Shown piece by piece: positions 17,439 through 26,279 of a DNA stretch of 46,359 nt. Both the position numbers and the translations under genes were made by a program. The DNA is from Nanobdellati archaeon (GTDB taxonomy: Archaea; EX4484-52; WAPT01), in NCBI GenBank assembly GCA_015520605.1, contig WAPT01000004.1:1-46359 (forward strand), written 5' to 3'. Under the pieces are notes generated by a model. It had not been told where the DNA came from. It saw nothing but the letters and a program-made list of their open reading frames with translations, and did not search any database. Numbering within the stretch: position 1 is the stretch's first letter; every line of letters starts with the position of its first letter.

Positions 17439-18527
17439 TCATTCTTGTTCTCTGGTGGCAAACGAGCGAATGTTAACACTTCTCGCCTCCAACCACTCCT
17501 TTACAAATCCCGTTATGATTACGTTCTTCTTTTTCAATTCCTCAATGTTCTTTGCACCCACGAGGAACATGAGCATTTTGAGCTCCTTTATCCATCTCTC
17601 TATAATTTTTTTAACTTCCTCATGACTTTCCATTGCTGCCTTGAGAAATGGTCTTGCCCCTCCAAAGTAGTTTGCACCGAGCGCTATTGCTTTCCCACCA
17701 TCCGTCCCGCTCCTCACACCGCCGGAGGCGATCACAGGCAGGTTGGTTGAAAGGACACACTCAACAACGGATATCGCTGTGGGGATTCCCCAGTTTTTGA
17801 ACACCACGCCCAGATCATTTTCCCTTTGGCGTAGATGTTCCACATAGGCAAAGGAAGTTCCTCCCGCGCCACCAACATCGATCATGCTGAAGCCCGATTT
17901 TTCAATCCTGACGGCAACCTCTCTTGATATGCCGGCCCCCGTTTCCTTGGCTATGATGGGAAAGCTGACGTGTTTTATTATGTCTTCGACAACGCTAAGC
18001 GCATTTCTCCACTTTCTGTCTCCTTCAGGTTGCACAACCTCCTGCAGCGGATTAAGGTGAAGTGCTATAGCATCAGCGTCCATTCTCTCCACAGCTTCGA
18101 CCATCTCCTCCAGCCCGTAGCCGTTAGAAAATTGCACGATCCCAAGATTTGAAATCAGGGGTATGGAGGGGGCAACATCCCTTACCTGATAGGTGTACCA
18201 TAGCCTCTTATTCTCTATTGCGGCCCTTACAGAACCGACACCCATCGCTATACCACATTCTTCTGCTGCTCTGGCGAGGTTTACGTTTACCTTATGTGCT
18301 ATTTTAGCCCCGCCCGTGATCGCTTCTATCACAATCGGAGCGTTCATCTTTTTTCCAAACATCCTGCAGGATGTATCAACATCATCCATATCCGTTTCTG
18401 GCAGCGCATTATGTATGAGATGAACATCATCAAACCCGGGAGAAATATCCGCCTCAACATCCTCTCTCATGCAGAGCTTTAGGTGATCTTCTTTTCTTTT
18501 TTCAATCATTCTCAGCACATCATCCAT
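17439..18527 (-). CDS. fni: Type 2 isopentenyl-diphosphate delta-isomerase
   Basis: An FMN- and NADPH-dependent IDI-2 that converts isopentenyl to dimethylallyl diphosphate for archaeal ether lipids. It has 362 residues from ATG 18527; an in-frame GTG at 18545 would add six residues but is only about 16 bp from the TTTATAAG TATA element. Motifs are EKRKEDHLKLC at the start, PIVIEAITGGAK, LHLNPLQEVVQPEGDR (substrate loop), PIIAKETGAGIS, GGAGGTSFAYVE and ASGGVRSGTDGGKAIALGA (FMN phosphate site). The C-terminal FLVGAKNIEEL segment is repeated after the stop codon (see the 27-bp repeat), suggesting a past partial tandem duplication. Confidence 0.95.
   Translation of the reverse strand: MDDVLRMIEKRKEDHLKLCMREDVEADISPGFDDVHLIHNALPETDMDDVDTSCRMFGKKMNAPIVIEAITGGAKIAHKVNVNLARAAEECGIAMGVGSVRAAIENKRLWYTYQVRDVAPSIPLISNLGIVQFSNGYGLEEMVEAVERMDADAIALHLNPLQEVVQPEGDRKWRNALSVVEDIIKHVSFPIIAKETGAGISREVAVRIEKSGFSMIDVGGAGGTSFAYVEHLRQRENDLGVVFKNWGIPTAISVVECVLSTNLPVIASGGVRSGTDGGKAIALGANYFGGARPFLKAAMESHEEVKKIIERWIKELKMLMFLVGAKNIEELKKKNVIITGFVKEWLEARSVNIRSFATREQE
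17540..17566. repeat. 27-bp direct repeat, copy inside the IPP isomerase gene
   Basis: Codes on the minus strand for LVGAKNIE near the isomerase C-terminus. It is identical to 17399-17425. Confidence 0.9.
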
Positions 18528-18623
18528 ACTCTCATTTTCCGGCACAAAAACTTATAAAGCATCTCGCCTATACAGTTTCAATATGCACTTTCAAAAGCCC
18601 AAAATACCCGAGGTGGTGTTTAA

Positions 18624-19274
18624 ATGCCGTTAGGAGAGGTTGCAACAACATTTGTGCAGAATTTCATAGCTTACATACCGAACCTTGTGCTGGCAGCGCT
18701 GGTGCTCGTGGGTGGTTACATAGCGGGCAAGGTGGTTGAGACAGTGACATTCAAGTTGCTCAGCAGGACAGCAATAGAAAAGTTCTACAAGGAGAGAACG
18801 TATTTAAGCGTGGCTTTCATATTTGCGCTGATCTTTAAGTGGGTGACCATCCTGTACTTCTTGGAGTACGCAGCGGAGATTGCAAAGATAACAGCACTCG
18901 TAAATCTTCTAAACAGCATCATAGCGATAGTGCCGGGGATCATAGGCGCGGCAGCAGTGCTTCTTGGAAGCTACGGCGTAGGACTTTACATTAAGGACGA
19001 TATCTTCAGAACAAAAGAATTCTACGGTAATCTGCTGGGGAAGCTAATATTCCTCTTCATACTCTACGTCGGCATAACAATCTCACTTCAGCTGCTGCAC
19101 ATACCCACGGCTCTCCTGAACTATCTGCTGTTGCTGATAGTCGGTGCGTTTGCCTTTGGAATAGCTTTAGCAATCGGGCTTGGACTTAAGGACCTCGTGG
19201 CAGAAGTCGCAGAGAGCTACATTAAGGAGTACATTCAGACCGGTGGCAAACAGGCGAGGTCAAGAAAGAAGTGA
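18624..19274 (+). CDS. Integral membrane protein with MscS-associated TM-helix repeats
   Basis: A 216-residue polytopic membrane protein with about five hydrophobic segments (residues about 10-40, 58-82, 90-118, 135-158, 160-190). Two glycine-rich helices, LVLAALVLVGGYIAGKVVE and GAFAFGIALAIGLGLKDLVAEVAESYIKEY, resemble the conserved TM helix repeat found in MscS-related proteins. The MscS beta domain is missing, so channel function is only a guess. The start ATG 18624 follows GAGGTGGTG at good spacing. The C-terminus is short and very basic (KQARSRKK). It stands alone between the divergent isomerase gene and the convergent thrS. Confidence 0.75.
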   Translation: MPLGEVATTFVQNFIAYIPNLVLAALVLVGGYIAGKVVETVTFKLLSRTAIEKFYKERTYLSVAFIFALIFKWVTILYFLEYAAEIAKITALVNLLNSIIAIVPGIIGAAAVLLGSYGVGLYIKDDIFRTKEFYGNLLGKLIFLFILYVGITISLQLLHIPTALLNYLLLLIVGAFAFGIALAIGLGLKDLVAEVAESYIKEYIQTGGKQARSRKK

Positions 19275-19289
19275 CACGATCAGAACATT

Positions 19290-19356
19290 CAGGATTTCGG
19301 TTTAACTTTTGACTTTTCGACCGTTTTTCTTTTTCTATCTTCATTATTTTTTGTAG
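19290..19356. terminator. T-rich convergent terminator region
   Basis: A short gap between convergent genes holds several T-runs on the plus strand (TTTTTCTTTTTC near 19324-19335 and ATTTTTTG near 19347-19354) and no stable hairpin. Archaeal RNA polymerase terminates on T-runs, so this likely ends the plus-strand membrane protein transcript. The evidence is compositional only. Confidence 0.45.
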
Positions 19357-19365
19357 AGCCAGATG

Positions 19366-21237
19366 TTATCCCACAAATTGAGGCCTCTTTGAAAGCTTCT
19401 CGGGAAGGTAGAGCAGTCTGAATGGCTTGCCTCTTGTTTTCTCCCGTATTTCTTCAATGAGCTCCTCAACACTCATATCGATCTGCTTGTTCTTTTCCCT
19501 TACCCTGATGGAGAGCCTGCCCGTTTCAACCTCTTTCTTTCCCACCACAACAATGTAAGGTACCCATTCTTTCTCAGCTTCCATGATCTTCTTGGCAAGC
19601 GTAATGTCCCTGTCGTCTATATCAACCCTTATATTCTCTTTCCTGATTTTTTCAAGAAGTTGAAGCGCATGATCCAAGTATTCATCGCTAACGGGACAGA
19701 TTCTTACCTGTGTTGGTGCAATCCATAGAGGGAAGCAAGGTTTCTCACCCCTCTCCTTCCTCATCCACTGCCTCTCGAGGATGGCGTACAGATTCCTGTC
19801 TATACTACCGCTTATGCTCGCATGCAGAATTAGCGGGTGCTTCTTGCTTCCATCTTTGTCCACATAGATTATATCAAAGCGTTCCGCATTCTCAATGTCT
19901 ATCTGCACGGTAGAGAGGGCTGATGCCTTTCCGAGACAGTCCACCACATTGAACTCGAACTTGAGGATAAAGTAGAAGGGCCTTTCCTCCCACATCTCTA
20001 TGAGCACAGGCTTGTTTAACATCTTCACGAGGCTCTTTATGAAATCTTTGTTTTCCTCGTAGAAATCTCTGACAAACCTTATCGCAACTTCATAATCCAG
20101 CTGCAGATCCTCCATCCATTTCATAGCGAGTTTCATCTGATTGACGAACTCCTGCTTAGCCTGCCCTACATCCGCAACAAGCGTGTGCATATCCGGCATG
20201 GTGAAGCATCTGAGCCTTCTCAACCCCACAAGCTCGCCTTTCTGCTCCCTCCTGAAACTGTAGTGGGTGAGCTCATAAAGTCTTACTGGCAGATGTTTGT
20301 AGGAAATTATCATGTCGTGCTTTATCAGATACTGTCCGAAACATGCGGCGAACCTCAGAAAATAACGATCGCTCCCGGAGTAGACCACGTATTGTCTTGC
20401 TGGAAACCTGTGAAGGTACTTGGACAGATTGGGGTGGTTGAAATCGTACATGATTGGGGTTTCAACTTTCATCGCACCGTATTCCAACAGTAAGTTTGTG
20501 ACATGGTCTTCCAAGAGGTTCTTGATAAGCTCGCCCTTCGGATACCATCTCAGATTGCCTGCATCGCTACCAGGTTCATAGTCAACAAGCTCCATCTCTC
20601 TCATAAGCTTAACGTGAGGCGGTACCTGATCGACGGCCCTGACCTTCGAGATTTCATAGTCTGCAAACTTCTTCAGCTCGGGATGCTCTGAGAAGTCGAA
20701 CTCTTCAACGGGGATGAGCTCGCCATCTGGCGTCATGATGTACCAGTAGGATTTGAGCTTCTCCTCGGCTTTAAGAGCCTCGCTTATCTCTTCCTCCCGC
20801 TCACTCTCTTTCTTCTCCCCCACCCCGATCGTTCTGCTCAGCTCAGCAAGAGGATGGCCCTTGCACCTCACCTCAAATGCCTTGTACCAACCAAAAGGTG
20901 CTCTTACAACTTCCTCAAATTTATCCTTCAATTTCCCCTCGGCTATCTTCAGAATTCTCAGAGCATCTCCCGGTTGAGCCGGATCGTTGGTGAGATGTAC
21001 CCAGGGGTAGATTACAACCCTCCTGGCATCAACCTGCTTTGCGACCTTTTCAATCTCATCCACAAGCATGCTTGCAGCTTCTTCAGGATCCGCTTCGTCG
21101 CCCTTCTCAACGGAAACGAAGGCAACGAGCGCTTCTTCCACTCTTATTTTCTCCAGCTTTACCTCTTCAGCCCCTTTTATTGCCTTCTTCTTGGGCTCGA
21201 ACTCTATGTGATCGGAGTGAAGCAGGAGCACGCGCAT
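19366..21237 (-). CDS. thrS: Threonyl-tRNA synthetase, archaeal type
   Basis: A 623-residue class II aminoacyl-tRNA synthetase. The N-terminus ([19 protein letters not shown] to about residue 145, with [16 protein letters not shown] and [20 protein letters not shown]) is the archaeal D-aminoacyl-tRNA deacylase-like editing domain, which removes mischarged serine. The catalytic core has motif 2 ([23 protein letters not shown]) and zinc-binding positions typical of ThrRS (Cys in AACFGQY, His, His). The C-terminal anticodon-binding domain includes [16 protein letters not shown]. Full length. Monocistronic, convergent with the gene at 18624; the start codon ATG 21237 matches the conserved N-terminus. 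Confidence 0.97.
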   Translation of the reverse strand: MRVLLLHSDHIEFEPKKKAIKGAEEVKLEKIRVEEALVAFVSVEKGDEADPEEAASMLVDEIEKVAKQVDARRVVIYPWVHLTNDPAQPGDALRILKIAEGKLKDKFEEVVRAPFGWYKAFEVRCKGHPLAELSRTIGVGEKKESEREEEISEALKAEEKLKSYWYIMTPDGELIPVEEFDFSEHPELKKFADYEISKVRAVDQVPPHVKLMREMELVDYEPGSDAGNLRWYPKGELIKNLLEDHVTNLLLEYGAMKVETPIMYDFNHPNLSKYLHRFPARQYVVYSGSDRYFLRFAACFGQYLIKHDMIISYKHLPVRLYELTHYSFRREQKGELVGLRRLRCFTMPDMHTLVADVGQAKQEFVNQMKLAMKWMEDLQLDYEVAIRFVRDFYEENKDFIKSLVKMLNKPVLIEMWEERPFYFILKFEFNVVDCLGKASALSTVQIDIENAERFDIIYVDKDGSKKHPLILHASISGSIDRNLYAILERQWMRKERGEKPCFPLWIAPTQVRICPVSDEYLDHALQLLEKIRKENIRVDIDDRDITLAKKIMEAEKEWVPYIVVVGKKEVETGRLSIRVREKNKQIDMSVEELIEEIREKTRGKPFRLLYLPEKLSKRPQFVG

Positions 21238-21345
21238 GAGACATCACATGGAAAAGGTAGCGAGAAAAATATTTAAAAACTTCATGGGATTTTATTTTTG
21301 GTATTGCTTGCAATTGAACAGAGCTTTTCTGATTTCATTCTCGGC

Positions 21346-21421
21346 AGCCCCGTGGTGTAGCGGCCAAGCATGGGGGGCTCTGGACCCCCAGACCCAGGTT
21401 CGAATCCTGGCGGGGCTACCA
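21346..21421 (+). tRNA. tRNA-Gln(CUG)
   Basis: The acceptor AGCCCCG (21346-21352) pairs with CGGGGCT, followed by discriminator A and encoded CCA. The anticodon stem GGGGG/CCCCC closes a CTCTGGA loop, giving anticodon CUG. The T-arm is CCAGG-TTCGAAT-CCTGG. No intron. Confidence 0.95.
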
Positions 21422-21478
21422 AAACCCTTAGGCTAGGCACAGGATCCAACCTTTCCTTCTAACGTTCCCTCAAGCATC

Positions 21479-21544
21479 TTAACTTTTAGCGAGTTCCTTT
21501 ACGAGCTCGGCAAGAAAAAAGCTCGCTTTTATCCTGATCCGCAT
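21479..21544 (-). other. 21-codon ORF in the tRNA-Gln to manA gap
   Basis: Reads MRIRIKASFFLAELVKELAKS then TAA. Another short frame, MLEGTLEGKVGSCA, begins just after in a different register. Together they look like a shortened or frameshifted small gene, but there is no ribosome-binding site and no recognisable family. Nothing else is seen between 21422 and 21615. Confidence 0.2.
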
Positions 21545-21615
21545 TGCCAGAGTACACGATTTAGGTGGAGTAGTCATAACCAATCACAGTGATAATCAAA
21601 ATCAAAGCGCTCATC

Positions 21616-22476
21616 TTACCCTTTCTTTTTCTTTTTCGGAAAAATCCTCGCAAAATAACCGCTGCCAACCACTTCATACTTTGTGTGCGGCATCACCAAG
21701 CAGCTCTCATACTCTCCAAGGATGAGAGCATGTTCTGTCTCGGCGTCAACAACTTTAAGAGCGCTGTCAGTAGAAACAAGCACATTAAAAACATCATCGG
21801 TAAAAGCGAGACCTTTTCCCTGCTCAACCGTCAGCATCTCCACACCAAACTCCTCCATCTCCAACCTCATTCTTGTCTTCCTGACCTCCAGCTTCCTTAT
21901 GCATTTCCTTCCTTTTTCCGCGTGCGTTTCCCTTCCGTAAGGATCGTAAAGCCTGTAGGTTAGGTCTGAAGGTGTTGAGACCTCCAGCAGGAATATGTTC
22001 TCGGCTGTGTGGACGAGTCCAGGAGGTATTGGAAATGCGTCGAAAATATCAGCCTCGATCTTATTGAGGCTGGAAGGGGAGAAATCAACGTCATCATCTT
22101 TCAGTCCAAGATAAACCGTCCCACGACTGAGAGCAAGCCAGCCTTCCGCCTTGCCCCTGTCTTTCTCTCCGAGGAGCTTGGCATCATCATCTGATGGATG
22201 AACCTGAACGCTGAGCATCCTCCCGACATCGAGCACCTTTACCATGATGGGGAACTCCTCAAAGCCCTCGAGGATCTCGTCCCCCCTTTCTTTCAGAAGC
22301 TCCGTGAGGAGCTTTTCCCTTCCGCCCATAAGAACCCTGCTGATACCTTTCGGGTGAGCAGAGACTTCCCAGGATTCTCCGGCTTTCTTAACCCCCCTGT
22401 ACTTTTCGAGCCTCTCTCCGGCCCAATCCTTAACTTTTATGACGGGAATGTTCTTCAAAATTCTCTCCATAAACAA
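21616..22476 (-). CDS. manA: Mannose-6-phosphate isomerase, class I (cupin)
   Basis: A 286-residue type I phosphomannose isomerase-like protein, interconverting mannose-6-phosphate and fructose-6-phosphate with a zinc ion. The two diagnostic motifs are GESWEVSAHP (about residues 33-42) and LSVQVHPSDDDAKLLGE (about residues 87-103), where Gln and His bind metal. Further cupin strands include FPIPPGLVHTAENIFLLEVS, with the second metal His. The C-terminus is a lysine-rich tail. ATG 22476 and ATG 22470 are both possible starts. It likely supplies mannose for glycans or compatible solutes; neighbours do not say which. Confidence 0.9.
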   Translation of the reverse strand: MFMERILKNIPVIKVKDWAGERLEKYRGVKKAGESWEVSAHPKGISRVLMGGREKLLTELLKERGDEILEGFEEFPIMVKVLDVGRMLSVQVHPSDDDAKLLGEKDRGKAEGWLALSRGTVYLGLKDDDVDFSPSSLNKIEADIFDAFPIPPGLVHTAENIFLLEVSTPSDLTYRLYDPYGRETHAEKGRKCIRKLEVRKTRMRLEMEEFGVEMLTVEQGKGLAFTDDVFNVLVSTDSALKVVDAETEHALILGEYESCLVMPHTKYEVVGSGYFARIFPKKKKKG

Positions 22477-22599
22477 ATCGTTTGGTTGTGTAGATTTTTA
22501 CCGCTTTCGGTCTGGAGAGTTGAGCGGGAGGAATGGCAAGAAAATAGCAAGAAAAAGCTTCGAGAATCCCCGAAAACAAAATGAGAAAAAGGCATACCT

Positions 22600-23310
22600 C
22601 TAAACATAGAGCCTCACACGCACATTCGTGAGAATTTTTTCGCACTCCTCTTTCAGTTTAATGAGCAATTCCCTGTCAGCGGGTTTGGTTAGTTTATCAG
22701 CAACCGCGCACATCTCTGGAGGTACGAACTGCTGCAGAACATAACTTGATTGGGGCGGTAAAGATCGTGCTATCTCAATAATGTCCGCGGGTGTTAGCAG
22801 TTCCTCAACCACCGTCGTCCTGAATTCGTGAGCCACACCGTAGCTTGTTACGATTTCCACACTTTTTCTTATTTTTTCCATGAATTCCTCGTCTACCCTG
22901 TGACCGCACACTCCGGAGTACTTTTCGGGAGTGAGCGGAGCCTTAACGTCCATCGCCACGAAATCCACGAGTCCCTTGCTCAAAAGGAGTTCCAGCATCT
23001 CCGGATTTGTGCCGTTGGTGTCTATTTTCACCGCGTACCCGATTCTTTTCAGTTCCTGTGCAAAAAGCAACAGTCCTTTCTGGATCGTGGGCTCACCGCC
23101 GGAAATCACCACCCCGTCCAGAAACGCTCTCGCACCTTCTAAGTATTCCAGGATATCCTGAACATTCAGGTTTCCCCTTTTAAGAGGGATCAAATGCCGG
23201 TTATGGCAGTAAACGCAATTGAGGTTACATCCTTGGAGGAACACCGCTGATGCTATCTTCCCGGGAAAGTCGATGAGTGTGAGTTTCTGAAATCCTCCTA
23301 TCTCTATCAT
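22600..23310 (-). CDS. nrdG: Anaerobic ribonucleotide reductase activating protein, radical SAM
   Basis: A 236-residue radical SAM enzyme that generates the glycyl radical on NrdD. The 4Fe-4S motif is C28-x3-C32-x2-C35 (GCNLNCVYCHN), followed by the GGEP motif (VVISGGEPTIQ) that contacts SAM. The N-terminus reads GFQKLTLIDFPGKIASAVFLQGC, typical of the longer archaeal and bacterial NrdG2 type. Its ATG overlaps the nrdD stop by four bases, so the two are translationally coupled and driven from the nrdD promoter. Confidence 0.95.
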   Translation of the reverse strand: MIEIGGFQKLTLIDFPGKIASAVFLQGCNLNCVYCHNRHLIPLKRGNLNVQDILEYLEGARAFLDGVVISGGEPTIQKGLLLFAQELKRIGYAVKIDTNGTNPEMLELLLSKGLVDFVAMDVKAPLTPEKYSGVCGHRVDEEFMEKIRKSVEIVTSYGVAHEFRTTVVEELLTPADIIEIARSLPPQSSYVLQQFVPPEMCAVADKLTKPADRELLIKLKEECEKILTNVRVRLYV

Positions 23311-25439
23311 ACGCTCACAACCTTAAGAGAGCTATCAAATGCGGCTCTGTCCTCAAACTCTGCTCTCTTTCCGTCATTCCACTGCTCTACAGGCCTTATA
23401 TATCCGACCACTCTGGAGTAAACCTCGCAACTCGTTTTCTTACCCTCGGCAGCACACTTGGGACATACATAATGTTTGCCTTTCAGATAGCCGTGTACTG
23501 GACAGATGCTGAATGTGGGTGTGATCGTTATATAGGGTATTCTGAAATTCATGAACACCTTTTTAACGATGGTTTTAACAGCGTCCTTCGGTGGATTGCT
23601 CTCTCCGAGGAATATGTGGAACACGGTTCCGCCTGTGTACTTACACTGGAGATTCTCCTGCAACTTCAGGCACAGGAAGAGATCTTCAGAATAGTTCACG
23701 GGAAGCTGGCTTGAGTTGGTGTAATACGGCTCGGCTTTTTTCTCTCTCACCACCTCCTCGTTTGCCACTATGATATCGGGATACTTTTTCTTATCCAGTT
23801 TCGCAAGCCTGTATGATGTACCCTCTCCCGGAGTAGCCTCAAGGTTGTAGAAGTTCCCCGTCTCCTCCTGAAATTTAAGTATCCTCTCCCTTATGAAGTC
23901 CAGAACTTTCTCGGCAAATTCCACACCTTCTTTAGTTCCTATATCTGTGCCGAGAAAGTTCAGGCAGCACTCATTCATTCCTATTATACCTATCGTGGAG
24001 AAGTGATTTTTCCAGTATTCTCCAAACCTCGCATGCACATTCCTGAGGTAGTACTTGGAATAAGGATAAAGACCACGCTCGGTGAGCCTTTCGATCAGTT
24101 TTCTCTTTATTTCCAGAGAGTTTTTTGCCAGTTCCAGAAGATAGGAGAGCCTCTCTAAAAACTCATCATCATCTCTGGAAATATAGCCCAACCTCGGCAT
24201 GTTTATCGTAACGACACCTATCGACCCTGTGAGGGGGTTCGCACCGAAAAGTCCGCCTCCCCTCTTTTTGAGATCTCTGGTGTCCAGCCTTAACCTGCAG
24301 CACATGCTTCTGATATCCTCGGGCTTCATGTCCGAGTTTATAAAATTGGCAAAATACGGTATGCCGTATCTTGCGGTCATCTCCCACACAGGGTCAAGAA
24401 CCTCGCTCTCCCAATCAAAGTTATCGGTTATGTTGTATGTAGGAATGGGAAATGTAAACGGTCTGCCCTTGGCATCACCTTCCATCATAACCTCGGCAAA
24501 GGCTCTGTTGAACATATTCATCTCTTCCTGGAAATCCCCGTAGCACTTGTCTTGGGGCTTGCCTCCTATTATCACAGGCTGATCTTTCAGGAATTCCGGA
24601 ACCCTGAGATCAAGTGTAATGTTGGTGAAAGGCGTCTGGAAGCCCACCCTTGTTGGTATGTTTATGTTGAATACAAATTCCTGCAATGCCTGCTTCACGG
24701 CCTTCTCGTCCAGTCCGTCATAATATATAAACGGCGCAAGCAACGTGTCGAAATTTGAAAGTGCCTGTGCTCCAGCAGCTTCCCCCTGAAGCGTGTAGAA
24801 GAAGTTTACGATCTGTCCGAGCGCGGATCTGAAGTGTTTTGCGGGTTTGCTCTCTACCTTTCCTCTCACACCTTTAAATCCGCTCAGGAGGAGATCCTGA
24901 AGATCCCACCCCACGCAATAAGGGCCAAGGAAGCCGAGATCGTGTATGTGGAAATCTCCATCAATATGAGCGTTCCTTATTTCCATCGGGTAAACTTTGG
25001 TCAGCCAGTACTGAGAGACAACTATGGAGGATATGTGGAAGTTGAGACCCTGAAGGGAATAGGTCATATTCGAGTTTTCCTTGACGCGCCAGTCGCTCTG
25101 ATTTATGTAATTCTCAACGATCTCGATGTTGGTAAAAAGGTCCGTAAACTTCCTTAATTCTTCATGCTGTTTGCGGTACAGTATGTACGCCTTTGCGGTT
25201 CTATAATGACCATTTTCAACAAGGATCTTTTCCACGGCATCCTGCACCTGCTCAACAGTAGGTATCTCAGTATCGAGATTCTTTTCGAGGTATTCCACGA
25301 CTTTGTCAGCGAGCTTCTCAGCAAGCTTGTAATCACTACCTCCAACAGCCCTGGCGGCTTTAAATATTGCGTTCGCAATTTTGCTCTTGTCGAAATCCAC
25401 AATCCTGCCATCTCTTTTTCTTATTTTTGTTATCTTCAT
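23307..25439 (-). CDS. nrdD: Anaerobic ribonucleoside-triphosphate reductase (class III)
   Basis: A 710-residue oxygen-sensitive enzyme that reduces NTPs to dNTPs. It has an N-terminal ATP-cone regulatory domain (KITKIRKRDGRIVDFDKSKI, residues 1 to about 95), then the catalytic barrel with FHIHDLGFLGPYCVGWDL and substrate-site cysteines (MCCRLRLDTRDL). A C-terminal four-Cys zinc site (ICPVHGYLKG, CPKCAAEGKKTSC) is followed by the glycyl-radical region, VVGYIRPVEQWNDGKRAEF. A GGAGGTG Shine-Dalgarno precedes ATG 25439. The promoter contains a perfect palindrome shared with the divergent DUF4443 gene. Confidence 0.96.
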   Translation of the reverse strand: MKITKIRKRDGRIVDFDKSKIANAIFKAARAVGGSDYKLAEKLADKVVEYLEKNLDTEIPTVEQVQDAVEKILVENGHYRTAKAYILYRKQHEELRKFTDLFTNIEIVENYINQSDWRVKENSNMTYSLQGLNFHISSIVVSQYWLTKVYPMEIRNAHIDGDFHIHDLGFLGPYCVGWDLQDLLLSGFKGVRGKVESKPAKHFRSALGQIVNFFYTLQGEAAGAQALSNFDTLLAPFIYYDGLDEKAVKQALQEFVFNINIPTRVGFQTPFTNITLDLRVPEFLKDQPVIIGGKPQDKCYGDFQEEMNMFNRAFAEVMMEGDAKGRPFTFPIPTYNITDNFDWESEVLDPVWEMTARYGIPYFANFINSDMKPEDIRSMCCRLRLDTRDLKKRGGGLFGANPLTGSIGVVTINMPRLGYISRDDDEFLERLSYLLELAKNSLEIKRKLIERLTERGLYPYSKYYLRNVHARFGEYWKNHFSTIGIIGMNECCLNFLGTDIGTKEGVEFAEKVLDFIRERILKFQEETGNFYNLEATPGEGTSYRLAKLDKKKYPDIIVANEEVVREKKAEPYYTNSSQLPVNYSEDLFLCLKLQENLQCKYTGGTVFHIFLGESNPPKDAVKTIVKKVFMNFRIPYITITPTFSICPVHGYLKGKHYVCPKCAAEGKKTSCEVYSRVVGYIRPVEQWNDGKRAEFEDRAAFDSSLKVVSV

Positions 25440-25463
25440 ACCAACACCTCCTCACTTCCCTCT

Positions 25464-25482
25464 ATTGGATACCGTATCCAAT
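25464..25482. promoter_or_regulatory. Palindromic operator candidate in the nrdD promoter
   Basis: ATTGGATAC-C-GTATCCAAT is a perfect 9-bp inverted repeat with a one-base centre. It starts 25 bp upstream of the nrdD start codon. The nrdD TATA box is at 25497-25505, so transcription should begin around 25472, inside the palindrome. A bound protein would block initiation. The divergent winged-helix gene next door is the obvious candidate regulator. Confidence 0.65.
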
Positions 25483-25496
25483 AAAGGATGTGTAAA

Positions 25497-25505
25497 GATA
25501 TAAAG
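25497..25505. promoter_or_regulatory. TATA element between nrdD and the DUF4443 gene
   Basis: GATATAAAG on plus, CTTTATATC on minus. It is placed about 25 bp from the inferred nrdD transcription start and about 26-28 bp from the TTG/GTG start of the divergent gene. It could therefore serve both directions. A second TATA-like CTTATAAAT lies at 25516-25524. Confidence 0.55.
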
Positions 25506-25524
25506 ATAACGAAAGCTTATAAAT

Positions 25525-26169
25525 TTGGTGGAGGGACACAGCTCGCATAACCAAACCAAAATAAGCAAAATAAGGACCCAGAAGAAGTTCGATGCTCTTG
25601 ATATTCTACGGGTCTTTCTGCTAATCGGAGAGAAGGAAGTTGTGGATCGCGGGAGTCTCGCTGCTCTCGCGGAACTTGGAGAGGGGAGTGTGAGGACGAT
25701 TTTAGAACACCTCGTGAGCAAGGGGTTGGTTGTTAAAAGAAAGCGTGGAAATTCCCTAACTCCCGAGGGAAAGGTGCTGTTTCAAAAAATTACAGCAATT
25801 CTTACCATTCCGAAGAGGGTGCGATTTGATGTGTTCAAGGATGGTTTCGTTCCTTACGGTAGTGTTCTCGAGAATTACGTTAAGGAGAGAGCAAGGACGC
25901 TGTACAAAGCGAGGGACCACGCTATAAGGATGGGTTGCGAGTCAGCCATGATTCTGATCTGCACGCACAAGCACATTAAAGTGCCGTATGTCAGAAAGTG
26001 GAACTTTGACGAGCTCAGAGAGGAGTTTAATGTGAAAAAGGGCGATTTAATCATTCTGACCTCGGCACAAACACGAAGAACAAGCGAGAAAGGAATACTG
26101 GCGGTGGCCCGTTTTCTTTCAGACGAGTTTTCAGCGATTTTCGGTATGATCGTTGATGAAGAAAATTGA
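25525..26169 (+). CDS. DUF4443 winged-helix protein, candidate nrdDG regulator
   Basis: A 214-residue protein. Residues about 20-95 form a winged helix-turn-helix (DALDILRVFLLIGE, GSLAALAELGEGSVRTILEHLVSKGLVVKRKRGNSLTPEGKVLF). The C-terminal 110 residues form a DUF4443-like ligand-binding domain with KARDHAIRMGCESAMILICTH and KKGDLIILTSAQT. No ATG is available; TTG 25525 or GTG 25528 starts a leaderless message about 26 bp from the TATA element. It is divergent from nrdD with the palindrome between them, which suggests it represses or senses nucleotides for nrdDG, playing the part NrdR plays in bacteria. That role is inferred from position alone. Confidence 0.75.
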   Translation: MVEGHSSHNQTKISKIRTQKKFDALDILRVFLLIGEKEVVDRGSLAALAELGEGSVRTILEHLVSKGLVVKRKRGNSLTPEGKVLFQKITAILTIPKRVRFDVFKDGFVPYGSVLENYVKERARTLYKARDHAIRMGCESAMILICTHKHIKVPYVRKWNFDELREEFNVKKGDLIILTSAQTRRTSEKGILAVARFLSDEFSAIFGMIVDEEN

Positions 26170-26279
26170 TGTGCGGTTTTTGAGGTTCACTCAGATGTAT
26201 GACCTTTTCACCTTTTCATTAGGACCTTAACTTCTCCTCATGAAAAACTTTTTATCGTTTTGGTTCCCAATATCCGGGT

